Shown: one piece after another, positions 42,257-51,462 of the stretch
How the letters are laid out: every line of letters begins with the position of its first letter
How positions within the stretch are numbered: position 1 is the first letter of the stretch
Assembly: GCA_017447875.1 (NCBI GenBank)
Contig: JAFSMP010000025.1
Coordinates: 1 to 64,000, forward strand
Reading direction: 5' to 3'
Length of the DNA stretch: 64,000 nucleotides
Origin: Paludibacteraceae bacterium
GTDB taxonomy: Bacteria > Bacteroidota > Bacteroidia > Bacteroidales > Paludibacteraceae
Translations under genes and position numbers: made by a program
Notes under the pieces: generated by a model
Database searches by the model: none
What the model was told of the DNA's origin: nothing
The model's input: the letters and a program-made list of their open reading frames with translations, nothing else

Positions 42257-43480
42257 TCCTCCGCCTCCACGAGAGGCACCACCGCCTCCTCCACGGCTTC
42301 CTCCGGAGAACCCTCCACCACTGGAGTGGCTACCTCCGGAGAAGCTGCTACTGCGGGTAGATGAAGAAGCACTCGGTGTAGTACGGGTAGCCGAAGATGT
42401 ACTCGACGTAGTACGGGTAGTGGTCGGAACACTCTGGGTAGTACGGGGCGTCGTAGGAACGGCGGTAGCCGTACGGGTCGCGGTTGTAGTACGCGTAGTG
42501 GTCGGTACATTCGGCGTAGTACGGGTAGCCGTACGGGTGGCCGTTGTAGTACGAGTAGCGGTAGCAGGACGGGTAGCCGTCGGAGCAACGGTGTGTGTGC
42601 TTGTTGCGGCACCGCGCTGAACAGCGGTGTTCTGACTACCGAACGTACGGGATGCAGAAACGGGAGTCTGGGTAGGACGAACTGCATTACGCACTTGTGC
42701 TCCACTCGCTGCTGCGTTAACCGGCCTCTGTTGCGGTCCACCACTATGACGGATTTCACGGGCGTTATGCATTCCGCTGTTCCGTTGCGAGAAACTGTGC
42801 TCCGGATGCCGGGTGGCAAAATCGCGACGCGTTACACCGTGGTGCAACTCATGATAGCCGTGGTGCGCATGCTGACCGGCACGGAAGGAACAGCAGTGGT
42901 GATGGTGATGATACGTATAGCAGTGATGCCAGTAACGGTCATACGCCCAGCAGTTATGAACATACCACCATCCCGGATAATAGCCCCAGTACCAAGGTGA
43001 ATGCCACGCATACCAATACTCACTCCAGAACCAATCGTATATCACCGGACGATAGATATAAACCGGTTCGATGATGTAGTTGGATCCATAGACGTACTCG
43101 TCACCTATCACTTGAACAGACACCTCGTTCTGATCGTTCTTCTCTACATATATCGAAGCCACATCCTGGTAGATATCCTTGGCCAAGATAGCCTGTAATA
43201 CGATCAAACGTCTGCTTCCTTCGCCCGTCTCAACTACGCGCAGGTAATCCACTTGTCCGTCACCGTTCAGATCCAGGTTACAGAACGCACTATCCGGATT
43301 ATTCAGCATCATCTCGAACTCTTCCAGGTCCTTAGCCTCTGCGAACAGTTTAGCTACCACCTTCAAGTCCAGTCCTTCGGATATATCCGAACTGTTGGCA
43401 GAAACCGTCACTGTCTGATCTGCCCACGCCACCATGCTCATCAGCATCAGCGTCATCAAAAGTGTAGTTAATTTTTTCAT
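42242..43480 (-). CDS. Secreted protein with Trp/Tyr/His-rich middle, Thr/Arg repeats and Gly-rich tail
   Basis: A 412-residue protein with a signal peptide (MKKLTTLLMTLMLMSMVAWA). An N-terminal globular part contains an EF-hand-like NLDLNGDGQVDYLRV (about 69-83). A segment very rich in W, Y and H follows (about 130-210, several HHHH runs). Then comes a long low-complexity region of TTTRTTTATRTATRTT-type repeats (about 290-385), and a Ser/Gly tail ends GGGGSVRR. I recognise the N-terminal layout from Bacteroidales hypothetical proteins but know no function. Export to the envelope is likely. No -33/-7 promoter was found in front, so it may be read through from ribBA. Confidence 0.82.
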   Translation of the reverse strand: MKKLTTLLMTLMLMSMVAWADQTVTVSANSSDISEGLDLKVVAKLFAEAKDLEEFEMMLNNPDSAFCNLDLNGDGQVDYLRVVETGEGSRRLIVLQAILAKDIYQDVASIYVEKNDQNEVSVQVIGDEYVYGSNYIIEPVYIYRPVIYDWFWSEYWYAWHSPWYWGYYPGWWYVHNCWAYDRYWHHCYTYHHHHHCCSFRAGQHAHHGYHELHHGVTRRDFATRHPEHSFSQRNSGMHNAREIRHSGGPQQRPVNAAASGAQVRNAVRPTQTPVSASRTFGSQNTAVQRGAATSTHTVAPTATRPATATRTTTATRTATRTTPNVPTTTRTTTATRTATAVPTTPRTTQSVPTTTRTTSSTSSATRTTPSASSSTRSSSFSGGSHSSGGGFSGGSRGGGGGASRGGGGSVRR

Positions 43481-43505
43481 AATCGTTATTTTTAATGGTT
43501 CTTCG

Positions 43506-43547
43506 GTATCCCGGTATGCCGTTATACCGGTATCCCGATACTTTTTT
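43506..43547 (+). terminator. Hairpin with T-tract between ribBA and the secreted-protein gene
   Basis: CCGGTAT (43511-43517) pairs with ATACCGG (43524-43530), with an outer GTATC/GATAC, followed by TTTTTT on the plus strand. In that direction it would stop read-through from aspA that runs antisense to the secreted-protein gene. On the minus strand the same fold lies in that gene's leader. Confidence 0.5.
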
Positions 43548-43571
43548 CTTTCAATTATCGTGCCAAACTCG

Positions 43572-44801
43572 CTATACGAGCTTTAGGTCATGATGCATCT
43601 TCTCTTTTTTAGTCCGCATATAGCGTTCGTTCCAGCGGTTGGGTTGAATCTCAATAGGCACATTTTCAATAATTTCTATGCCGTAACTCTCCAGTCCGAC
43701 GCGTTTGACGGGATTATTGGTCATCAGGCGTAACTTATACGCTCCCATCTCGCGCAGGATCTGTGCGCCTACCCCGTAGTCCCGTTCGTCCGGTCGAAAA
43801 CCCAGATGCACATTGGCTTCCACCGTGTCATCTCCTTGCTCCTGCAGTTTATACGCGCGTATCTTATTCATAAGGCCAATACCGCGTCCTTCCTGATTCA
43901 TATAGACGAGGATGCCGCGTCCTTCGGTTTGAATCATCTGCATCGCCTTGTGCAACTGCTCTCCGCATTCGCAACGCTTCGAACCGAAGATATCACCGGT
44001 CATGCAACTGGAGTGTACGCGACATAAGACCGCTTCGTCGGGTGCCCACTCGCCTTTGGTTAAGGCCACATGCTCCAAACCGGTCGTCAGGTCCCGGAAC
44101 GGCGTCAGCATGAACTCGCCGTACTGCGTAGGCAGAAATACGGTCTCGCCTTTCTCAACTAATAACCGCTCACTGCTCTGCTCTAACCGTTCTCCTTTAC
44201 CGAGCCTGTAGGCGATCAGATCCTTGATGGTGATGATCTTCAGGTCATACTCCTTCGCTACCTCTTGCAACTGCGGCATACGCGCCATCGTACCGTCCTC
44301 ATTCATGATCTCAATCAGCGCTGCCGTGGGTCTGAGTCCCGACAAACGGCACAGGTCCACCGCTGCCTCCGTATGTCCGGCGCGCTGCAGTACACCGCGT
44401 GACTTGGCATAGAGCGGATTGATATGTCCGGGTCGACCAAAGTCCTCCGGTTTACTGTTCGGATCCGACAAGGCACGGATCGTAGCGGCACGGTCATGCG
44501 CCGATACACCGGTCGTACACCCCGGCAGGTAGTCCACCGTGACGGTGAAGGGGGTACCTAACATCGAAGTGTTCTGCTGCACCTGATGGATCAGACCCAA
44601 CTCGGCACAACGCTCTTCCGTGATCGGACAACAGAGCACACCGCGACCGTGTTGCAGCATGAAGTTCACTTTCTCTGCCGTGATCTTCTCTGCCGCGATG
44701 ATGAAATCACCCTCGTTCTCGCGGTCCTCATCATCTACCACGATGACAAACTTCCCTTCGCGGAAATCAGCCAACGCTTCTTCTATGGAATTTATCTTCA
44801 T
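43572..44801 (-). CDS. ribBA: Bifunctional DHBP synthase / GTP cyclohydrolase II
   Basis: A 409-residue fusion. Residues 1-200 are Rib[21 protein letters not shown] (metal/phosphate site), [16 protein letters not shown], and GRPGHINPL. Residues about 205-409 are Rib[32 protein letters not shown] (zinc cysteines), [10 protein letters not shown], and [11 protein letters not shown]. It supplies both entry steps of riboflavin synthesis. Its first 35 bp overlap the end of the permease gene upstream. No FMN riboswitch was seen. Confidence 0.95.
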   Translation of the reverse strand: MKINSIEEALADFREGKFVIVVDDEDRENEGDFIIAAEKITAEKVNFMLQHGRGVLCCPITEERCAELGLIHQVQQNTSMLGTPFTVTVDYLPGCTTGVSAHDRAATIRALSDPNSKPEDFGRPGHINPLYAKSRGVLQRAGHTEAAVDLCRLSGLRPTAALIEIMNEDGTMARMPQLQEVAKEYDLKIITIKDLIAYRLGKGERLEQSSERLLVEKGETVFLPTQYGEFMLTPFRDLTTGLEHVALTKGEWAPDEAVLCRVHSSCMTGDIFGSKRCECGEQLHKAMQMIQTEGRGILVYMNQEGRGIGLMNKIRAYKLQEQGDDTVEANVHLGFRPDERDYGVGAQILREMGAYKLRLMTNNPVKRVGLESYGIEIIENVPIEIQPNRWNERYMRTKKEKMHHDLKLV

Positions 44802-46260
44802 AAATCGTTTTAACTTTCAACTTTAATCTTTCAACTTTCACCTTCCATGCCTCGGGATTGAAGAGCGGTGAATCGGTGGCAGCTTTGTAGGTCAGGAAGA
44901 TACCAATCGGTAACAGAACAAACGAACTGAGCCACATGCCTGCCCAACAAGGCCATAAGGCCTCACGGGCCATCTTGTATCCCGTATTATCGATGATATA
45001 ATAGACGATGAACATCACCACCGAGATCACTACCGGAGCACCCAAACCGCCTTTGCGGATGATGGCACCCAGCGGAGCACCGATGAAGAAGAAGATGAGG
45101 CAGGCGAAGGCTAAGGTGAACTTACGGTACAGCTCGATCTGATGCTTACGGATATAGCGCTCGGCATCGTCCAGCATGATGGCATTATATTCTATCTGAT
45201 CCCCGTACGTACGCGCCTTCTCTTCCGCGATGGCCAGCGCCTGATTCTTCTTCTGCACATCCATCCGCGCCCATAGCGAGTCCAGGTTATACTCTTCCCG
45301 TTCCGCCTCCGTCACCTGTTGCGGCATCACCAGCAGATGTCCGTTCTCTCTACCGAAATAGCGGTCCGACAGCAAGCGGTCACTCTGCTCCTTGCAGCGT
45401 CCGTTGGCTACCACCCGCATCGAGTCGATCGAATGATTTAACTGTGCGATATTCTTACTCACATGCTGATCCTGCAACACCGACTCGTCGTACCTGTTAA
45501 AATCCGTTGCAAAATCAATTAAGATTCGCTTATGCGAGAAGGTCTCCCGTCGGTACGGGATATTCTTGGTCGTACCCGTGGACCGTTGTTGCTGCTGGTT
45601 CAGGTTCTCAAACGACTCTCCCTGCTGCAGGTCCAGTATCAGATAACGCTTGTCCGCACTGGCGGCAAGACGACCCGTGTCCGCAACCATCACTTTCGCG
45701 TTCTCAAAACCGCCCGAGTAGTCATAGATCATGATATTGAGCAATTCTCCTCGGGACGTCTTCTCACGCACGAAGATATGAAAACCGCTGATCTGGTCGT
45801 AGAACTCGCCTACCGGAATCTCCAACTCCGGACTCTTCTGACGAAGCGAGAAGATCAAGGCCCACAGCTTCATCTGCGAGCGGGGTAAGATATTATTACT
45901 GAAGAAGAACGCACCCACACTGAGCATCATCACAGCGATCGTCAAGGGTCGCATCACACGGAAGAGCGAGATACCGGCGGCTTTCATCGCCGTTAGTTCG
46001 AATTTCTCCGCCAAGTTACCGAATGAGATCAAGGAACTGAGCAGAATTGCCAAAGGCAAACCCAAAGGCACCACCGAGGCCGCGGCATAGATAAAGAACT
46101 CCGCCAGCACACTGATCTCGATACCTTTACCTACCAAATCATTCACATGCATCCACATGAACTGCATCAGCAAGATGAAGATCGAGATAAAGAAGGTAGC
46201 AAGAAACAGCCCCAGAAAATTCCGCAGCAGATAAACGTCTATTTTATTAAATATCTTCAC
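44767..46260 (-). CDS. LptF/LptG-family (YjgP/YjgQ) lipopolysaccharide export permease
   Basis: A 497-residue protein. Three TM segments lie in the first about 110 residues ([20 protein letters not shown], then [19 protein letters not shown]). A large periplasmic beta-jellyroll-type domain (about 115-380) and three C-terminal TM segments (about 385-470) follow. The family forms, with LptB and LptC, the inner-membrane ABC machine that extracts LPS. Which of LptF or LptG it is cannot be told. It is longer than the E. coli proteins (about 360), mostly in the periplasmic part. ATGA overlap with cdd upstream. Confidence 0.87.
   Translation of the reverse strand: MKIFNKIDVYLLRNFLGLFLATFFISIFILLMQFMWMHVNDLVGKGIEISVLAEFFIYAAASVVPLGLPLAILLSSLISFGNLAEKFELTAMKAAGISLFRVMRPLTIAVMMLSVGAFFFSNNILPRSQMKLWALIFSLRQKSPELEIPVGEFYDQISGFHIFVREKTSRGELLNIMIYDYSGGFENAKVMVADTGRLAASADKRYLILDLQQGESFENLNQQQQRSTGTTKNIPYRRETFSHKRILIDFATDFNRYDESVLQDQHVSKNIAQLNHSIDSMRVVANGRCKEQSDRLLSDRYFGRENGHLLVMPQQVTEAEREEYNLDSLWARMDVQKKNQALAIAEEKARTYGDQIEYNAIMLDDAERYIRKHQIELYRKFTLAFACLIFFFIGAPLGAIIRKGGLGAPVVISVVMFIVYYIIDNTGYKMAREALWPCWAGMWLSSFVLLPIGIFLTYKAATDSPLFNPEAWKVKVERLKLKVKTIYEDKFHRRSVG
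44804..44847 (-). repeat. Heptamer repeat encoding the end of the LptF/G protein
   Basis: On the minus strand the units read GAAGGTG, AAAGTTG, AAAGATT, AAAGTTG and AAAGTTA, encoding the basic [12 protein letters not shown] tail. Confidence 0.75.
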
Positions 46261-46739
46261 CCTTTCAGATTCTCGCTCACAAAGATCAGCGGAAGCAAGT
46301 CCGCAGCCGAGTCAAACACATATGTCGCCTCCTCGCCGTACAGCAGCACTTCCATCTGCCCTTCATACCGGTGCTCGGTCTCCAGCATCACCTGCCGGCA
46401 TGCACCGCAAGGCGCACCGGGTTCTTTGGTAAAATGGCCGCCGGTGAAACAAGCAATGGCTAATTTCTTCACGGGCTGATCCGGATACTGCGCACCGGCA
46501 GCAAACAACGCACTGCGCTCCGCACATAGTCCGCTCGGATAAGCGGCGTTCTCTTGGTTACAACCACGAATCACTTCTCCGTTCGCCAACAGCGCTGCTG
46601 CTCCTACATGGAAATGACTGTACGGACAATAACTGCGATCCGTCTGCTCCTTAGCCACCTCGATCAAGGCACGCTGCTCGTCCGTCAACTCGTCCCATAC
46701 ATAGGAACGCATTTTCGTGGTGAGATTAAACTCTTTCAT
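46257..46739 (-). CDS. cdd: Cytidine deaminase
   Basis: A 160-residue zinc deaminase with YCPYSHFHVGAAALLANGEV, GCNQENAAYPSGLCAERSAL (CAE zinc/catalytic motif) and PGAPCGACRQVM (PCxxC zinc motif). It deaminates cytidine and deoxycytidine in pyrimidine salvage. It is first in the cdd-lptF/G-ribBA run, read from the promoter at 46838-46869. Confidence 0.93.
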   Translation of the reverse strand: MKEFNLTTKMRSYVWDELTDEQRALIEVAKEQTDRSYCPYSHFHVGAAALLANGEVIRGCNQENAAYPSGLCAERSALFAAGAQYPDQPVKKLAIACFTGGHFTKEPGAPCGACRQVMLETEHRYEGQMEVLLYGEEATYVFDSAADLLPLIFVSENLKG

Positions 46740-46770
46740 ATAATAGACAGGTTATAATTTTTCTTAGTTT

Positions 46771-46820
46771 GGGACTGTGTCCTTATTTGGTGGCACATGT
46801 TAGGGACTGTGTCCTTGTTT
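46771..46820. repeat. Duplicated dyad-symmetric 18-bp repeat
   Basis: GGGACTGTGTCCTTATTT (46771-46788) and GGGACTGTGTCCTTGTTT (46803-46820) are direct repeats. Each contains the near-palindrome GGGACTGTGTCC. They lie in the leader between the cdd promoter and its start codon. Confidence 0.75.
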
Positions 46821-46837
46821 AAATATCAAAATAGCGT

Positions 46838-46869
46838 GCAAAGATACAACTTTTTTTGCATATATGCAA
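46838..46869 (-). promoter_or_regulatory. Bacteroidetes promoter of the cdd operon
   Basis: TTGCATATATG begins at 46869 and TATCTTTGC at 46846 on the minus strand, spacing 23 nt. Confidence 0.8.
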
Positions 46870-46879
46870 ATAAAAAGCG

Positions 46880-46906
46880 AAAAATCGCCCGATTTGAGCG
46901 ATTTTT
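46880..46906 (-). terminator. Terminator of the efflux operon
   Basis: AAAAATCGC (46880-46888) pairs with GCGATTTTT (46898-46906). T-rich sequence follows on both strands, so it may work in both directions. Confidence 0.75.
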
Positions 46907-46926
46907 CTTGAATTGACGAAGGGGGC

Positions 46927-48012
46927 TTACTCGTTCTTGCGATAGGTAGTGACCGCGCAGAGGGACATAGTCGAACCAAGGAGAGAGAGGGCAATGAGAT
47001 GCGGATAGATCTCACGGAAACCACCACCGCGGATATAGACCGTTCGGATAGCGTCAATGAAATAGTGCATCGGGTTGATATAGGTCGTCGCGTACGCCCA
47101 CATAGGCATTGAGCGGACAGGGGTGAAGAGCCCGCTGAGGAGCATGAGGAAGACGATGAAGAACCACATGACGAAGACCGCCTGCTGCATATTACTGCTG
47201 AAATTAGAGATGGTCAGTCCGAACGAGGAGACGAAAAGCGCCAAGAGCATCGCCAAGAGATAAATCCAAGCGACCGAGCCGACCGACGAGAGCCCGTAGA
47301 GGGCTTTGGCAAGCAGCAGACAGACCGTAGCCACAAAGAAAGCGATGAGCCAATACGGGATGAGTTTAGCGAGGATGAAAGCCCCTTTGCTAACCGGTGT
47401 GACGTTGATCTGCTCGATCGTACCGGCTTCTTTCTCACCCACGATATTAAGGGTCGGCAAAAAGCCCGTCATGAGCAACATCACCAACGCCAAGAGCGCC
47501 GGAACCATAAAGAGTTTATAGTCCTGATGCTTATTATAGAGGACGAGCGTAGAGGCTTTCTGTTGGAGGGAAGGCAGCGGGTTCGCAGGATCCTCGGAGA
47601 CAATCGAAGTGAGATAGGCGTTTCCCATCGCGCCCTTGGTACCATTGACGGCATTGGCGGCGATGAACAGCTGCGGATGTTCGCCCCGCTGTAGATCCCG
47701 GTGATAGCCGGAAGGGATGAGCAACGCCACATCGGTGTGTCCTCGGCGGATCTCAGAGAGCGCCTCTTCGTAGGTAGCGGAACAGCCCGCAAAGCGGAAA
47801 TAACGAGACGCTTCGAGCCGATGAACCAGTTGTTGCGAGTACGAGGAGTGATCCTGATCCACTACCCTCACCACGATGTTCTTCACCTCCATATTCATCA
47901 CCCATGGGATGACGCACATGATCATGATCGGAAAGACGATGATGAGTTTCGGCAGGAAGGGATTACGAATGATCTGCAAGAACTCCTTTTGCAAGAGATA
48001 TTTGATAGTCAT
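46927..48012 (-). CDS. ABC-2 type permease (YbhR-like)
   Basis: A 361-residue permease with an N-terminal TM (NPFLPKLIIVFPIMIMCVIP), a periplasmic domain of about 120 residues, and five C-terminal TM segments including LMTGFLPTLNIVGEKEAGTI and VMWFFIVFLMLLSGLFTPV. EKEAGTxEQ is the ABC-2 family hallmark loop. It pairs with the permease encoded just upstream (1-bp gap) as the membrane part of a drug exporter. It is the last gene of the five-gene operon. Confidence 0.88.
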   Translation of the reverse strand: MTIKYLLQKEFLQIIRNPFLPKLIIVFPIMIMCVIPWVMNMEVKNIVVRVVDQDHSSYSQQLVHRLEASRYFRFAGCSATYEEALSEIRRGHTDVALLIPSGYHRDLQRGEHPQLFIAANAVNGTKGAMGNAYLTSIVSEDPANPLPSLQQKASTLVLYNKHQDYKLFMVPALLALVMLLMTGFLPTLNIVGEKEAGTIEQINVTPVSKGAFILAKLIPYWLIAFFVATVCLLLAKALYGLSSVGSVAWIYLLAMLLALFVSSFGLTISNFSSNMQQAVFVMWFFIVFLMLLSGLFTPVRSMPMWAYATTYINPMHYFIDAIRTVYIRGGGFREIYPHLIALSLLGSTMSLCAVTTYRKNE

Positions 48013-48013
48013 A

Positions 48014-49069
48014 TTAGTCGAGTGTTACGTTAAACTTCTTGAGAGCGAGGGTCAGAAACGCCAAGGTCATCGCAGAGAGGACACCTATCTCTCGGAGCAC
48101 ATCCTCTACTCCGGCGCCCATGATCATCAGTTTGCGCATAGCGTCAATATAGTACCGCGGCGGCATAAGGGCAGATATATATTGCAGCACAGGGGGCATC
48201 GATTCGATCGGGAAGAGCATGCCGGATAGCATCACCACAGGCAGGAGAAGCATCATAGCGGACGCGAGCAACGCCACCAACTGCGTCTTGGCGATCGTGG
48301 AGATGAGCAGTCCCAACGAGAGCGCCAAGAGGATATACAGCAGGCTGACGGCAACGATCCAGAAGAGCGAACCTGCCAAAGGCACCATCAGTACAAACCT
48401 CGCCATGAGCATGATCACCATCAGTACGAAGAACGCCAAGACGAAATATGGCACACTCTTGGCAATAATGACCATCAGCGGACGGACAGGCGAGACGAGA
48501 AGCACCTCCATCGTGCCGCGTTCTTTCTCACGGACGATTGAGATAGAAGTCATCATCGCGCAGATGAGCATAAGCAACATGCCCATGATAGCCGGTACGA
48601 AATTATACGCCGAGCGCATCTGGGGATTGAATAGCATTCGGCTGTTCACCCTTCCTCCTTGCGGGTTGAGGAGCACGCCGGAGGCATATGCCGTCCATTG
48701 TTGCGCCATGTTGGGATCGCTGCCGTCCACGATAAACTGCACACCTCCACGAGAGGCAAAACGCGGCGAGAAGACCATCGCTATATCGGCTTTACCGGCA
48801 CGAATCCACCGCTCCGCCTCAGCAGGCGAAGCGACCTTTGCGACGATGGAGAAATATTCGGAAGCCGCCAAACGGTTGACCATCTGCGTAGAGAGATGAT
48901 CGGAGGAGGTAGTGACGAGTACCGTCCGCACATCGCGCACATCGGTGGTGATAGCAAAACCGAGGATCATCATCATTGCCAAAGGCATACCGAAGAGGAT
49001 GAGCATCGTCCGGCGGTCACGTAATATATGCCGTGCTTCCTTGATAACAAAAGAGAGAAACTGAATCAT
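48014..49069 (-). CDS. ABC-2 type permease (YbhS-like)
   Basis: A 351-residue permease with the same architecture as its neighbour: FVIKEARHILRDRRTMLILF at the start, a periplasmic domain, then AMMTSISIVREKERGTMEVL (the REKERGTME loop) and five TM segments. It forms a heterodimer with the 46927 permease by analogy with E. coli YbhS/YbhR. A heptamer-like repeat (AAATGGT units) fills the gap to the ATPase gene. Confidence 0.88.
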   Translation of the reverse strand: MIQFLSFVIKEARHILRDRRTMLILFGMPLAMMMILGFAITTDVRDVRTVLVTTSSDHLSTQMVNRLAASEYFSIVAKVASPAEAERWIRAGKADIAMVFSPRFASRGGVQFIVDGSDPNMAQQWTAYASGVLLNPQGGRVNSRMLFNPQMRSAYNFVPAIMGMLLMLICAMMTSISIVREKERGTMEVLLVSPVRPLMVIIAKSVPYFVLAFFVLMVIMLMARFVLMVPLAGSLFWIVAVSLLYILLALSLGLLISTIAKTQLVALLASAMMLLLPVVMLSGMLFPIESMPPVLQYISALMPPRYYIDAMRKLMIMGAGVEDVLREIGVLSAMTLAFLTLALKKFNVTLD

Positions 49070-49105
49070 TTACTATTTGATCATTTACCATTTACCATTT
49101 GATTT

Positions 49106-50566
49106 TTAATCCGAAGAACGGGTAGCTTGACGGGCGAGATAGGTGAAGACGCTGTCCATGTCGGGCAGATGAAAACGCTCCTTCAGTTCATCGGGCGTGC
49201 CGATAGCACTGATACGTCCGTCCACCATGATCGAGATCCGGTCGCAGTACTCCGCCTCGTCCATATAATGAGTAGTCACAAAGACGGTGATACCCCGTTT
49301 GGTAGCTTCGCGGATGAGTTCCCAGAACTGCCGTCTCGTAGCGGGATCGACACCGCCGGTGGGTTCGTCGAGGAAGACCACTTCGGGTTCGTGGAAGATA
49401 CTGACGGAGAACGCCAGTTTCTGTTTCCAGCCCAAGGGCAGCGAACGCACAAGGTCGTTCTTATGGTCGCTGAAACGGAGCTGCGCTAACATCTCATCCG
49501 TCTTACGCCGGATCTCCTCGTCTTTCATGCCGTAGATACCGGCAAAGAGGCGGATGTTCTCGCTGACGGTGAGGTCTTCGTAGAGCGAGAACCGCTGGGA
49601 CATATACCCGATATGCCGTTTGATCTGCTCGTACTCGGTGGAGATGTCGAAGCCCGCCACACGTCCTTTGCCGGAGGTCGGTTGATTGAGCCCCGTGAGC
49701 ATATGCATCGCGGTGGTTTTACCGGCTCCGTTCGCCCCGAGGAAACCGAAGATCTCGCCTCTGCGTACCGAGAAAGAGATGTCATCCACGGCATGAAAAG
49801 CACCGAACGCCTTGACCAGATGCTCCACTTCGATGACGTTCTCCTCGCTCTTCTGACGGGAAGTCAGAGGGGACAGTCCGGCGGGATTGAAGATATCGGC
49901 AAAGGTGGTCAGTATCTCGCCCGGCGTACCGATACCGCGTATCTCGCCATGATCGAGGAAAGCGACCCTTTCGCAGCAACGCACCTCGTCCAGATAGGGC
50001 GTAGAGGCGATGATGGTCAGTCCTCTCTCGCGCAGCGAAGTGAGCATCTCCCATAGTTCCTTTCGGCTGACGGGATCGACACCGGTGGTAGGTTCATCGA
50101 GGACGAGCACGCTGGGCTGATGGATCAGGGCACAAGAGAGCGCTAATTTCTGCTTCATACCACCGGAGAGCGCTCCGGCACGACGATCCTTGAACCGCTC
50201 TATCTGCGAGTAGATAGCCCGAACGGACTCATAGCCTTCCTCCACCGTGGTGCCGAAGAGCGTAGCGAAGAAACGCAGGTTCTCCTCCACCGTCAGATCC
50301 TGATAGAGCGAGAAGCGTCCGGGCATATACCCCACACGGCTTCGGATCGCATTCATCTGACGTACGGTATCGAAGCCGTCCACCGTAGCGGTGCCGCCAT
50401 CCGGTTTGAGCAGCGTGCAGAGGATGCGGAAGAGCGTCGTCTTACCGGCCCCGTCCGGACCGATCAGACCGAAGATCTCCCCCTTCTCCACCTCGAAACT
50501 GACGTCCTTCAACGCCTCCACAGCTCCGTAACGTTTGCTAAGATGATGTACCTCTATCGCTTTCAT
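49106..50566 (-). CDS. Double-NBD ABC transporter ATPase (YbhF-like)
   Basis: A 486-residue protein with two ABC domains. The first has GPDGAGKTTLFRIL (about 36-49), LSGGMKQKLALSCAL, and VLVLDEPTTGVDP. The second has GANGAGKTTAMHML (about 276) and VVFLDEPTGGVDP. The second signature is degenerate (SLPLGWKQKLAFS instead of LSGGxxQ), as I recall for YbhF-type proteins. It powers export by the two permeases. Its ATG shares one base with the stop of the HlyD gene upstream. Confidence 0.92.
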   Translation of the reverse strand: MKAIEVHHLSKRYGAVEALKDVSFEVEKGEIFGLIGPDGAGKTTLFRILCTLLKPDGGTATVDGFDTVRQMNAIRSRVGYMPGRFSLYQDLTVEENLRFFATLFGTTVEEGYESVRAIYSQIERFKDRRAGALSGGMKQKLALSCALIHQPSVLVLDEPTTGVDPVSRKELWEMLTSLRERGLTIIASTPYLDEVRCCERVAFLDHGEIRGIGTPGEILTTFADIFNPAGLSPLTSRQKSEENVIEVEHLVKAFGAFHAVDDISFSVRRGEIFGFLGANGAGKTTAMHMLTGLNQPTSGKGRVAGFDISTEYEQIKRHIGYMSQRFSLYEDLTVSENIRLFAGIYGMKDEEIRRKTDEMLAQLRFSDHKNDLVRSLPLGWKQKLAFSVSIFHEPEVVFLDEPTGGVDPATRRQFWELIREATKRGITVFVTTHYMDEAEYCDRISIMVDGRISAIGTPDELKERFHLPDMDSVFTYLARQATRSSD

Positions 50567-51453
50567 CAGAACTTCACTTCTCCGTACATTCCTATTTTTA
50601 TCATGCCGTCATTGACGACGCTTATCTTCACCGCATAGACCTGATCGGCACGTTCATCATCGGTCAGGATCGTTTTGGGGGTAAACTCCGAGTGTGAAGC
50701 GATCCATGTGACGACGCCTTCATAGGATTTACGCAGTCCGTCTCCGTAGTCGGCAAAGACCGTGACCGTCTGACCTGTCTTGACCTGCTCCAGACGCTGC
50801 GAGGTGATATACGCACGCAGGTACATCCGGCTCATGTCCGCTATCTTAAAGAGCGGTTTGCCGACCGCTACGAACTCACCCTCCTCGGCGTATTTATCGA
50901 GTACCGTGCCGGTGATAGGTGATTGAATATGACAGCGGCAGAGTTGGTCTTGTAAGAGACGTACCTGCACATCCGTCGCTGCCATCTGGTTATTGAGGGT
51001 GTTGGTGCTGCTGGAGAGCGAAGAGAGCTGCGCGTCCAATTGGCGTTCCAAGAACTCCACTTGGCTCGTAGCGTCGTCTAACATCTTGGTCGGCACCGCA
51101 CCATCTTTGACCAACTCCTCACAGCGGCGTTGTTCGGTGCGCGCTTTGGCTAACTGACTGCGGGTAGCAGCTATCTGTTTCTCGGTGTCGGGACGCTGAG
51201 CCGCATAGACCTGACGGGTAGCACGAGCCTGCTCCAACTGCAAGGAGAGCGCTACCGTGTCGATAAGCCCCAACGCCGTACCGGCACTCACTTCCTCTCC
51301 TTCGCTCAACGCGAAAGACAAGAGCCTGCCGTTCTGTTCGGCGGAAACGGTCACTTCGGTCGCTTCAAACGTACCGGTAGCATCGAAATCAGTGTTTCGG
51401 GACGAGCAACCCGCTATCACGGCTGCCGTCATAAGAATCATTATTTTTTTCAT
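50566..51453 (-). CDS. HlyD-family periplasmic adaptor lipoprotein (YbhG-like)
   Basis: A 295-residue protein with a lipoprotein signal (MILMTAAVIAGCSS, lipobox cysteine at 16), a biotinyl-lipoyl half (GTFEATEVTVSAEQNGRLLS), a coiled coil of about 100 residues (about 70-170), the second lipoyl half (CHIQSPITGTVLDKYAEEGE), and a beta-barrel domain. It links the ABC permeases to the TolC protein encoded just upstream. Confidence 0.92.
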   Translation of the reverse strand: MKKIMILMTAAVIAGCSSRNTDFDATGTFEATEVTVSAEQNGRLLSFALSEGEEVSAGTALGLIDTVALSLQLEQARATRQVYAAQRPDTEKQIAATRSQLAKARTEQRRCEELVKDGAVPTKMLDDATSQVEFLERQLDAQLSSLSSSTNTLNNQMAATDVQVRLLQDQLCRCHIQSPITGTVLDKYAEEGEFVAVGKPLFKIADMSRMYLRAYITSQRLEQVKTGQTVTVFADYGDGLRKSYEGVVTWIASHSEFTPKTILTDDERADQVYAVKISVVNDGMIKIGMYGEVKF

Positions 51454-51462
51454 AGGACGATA

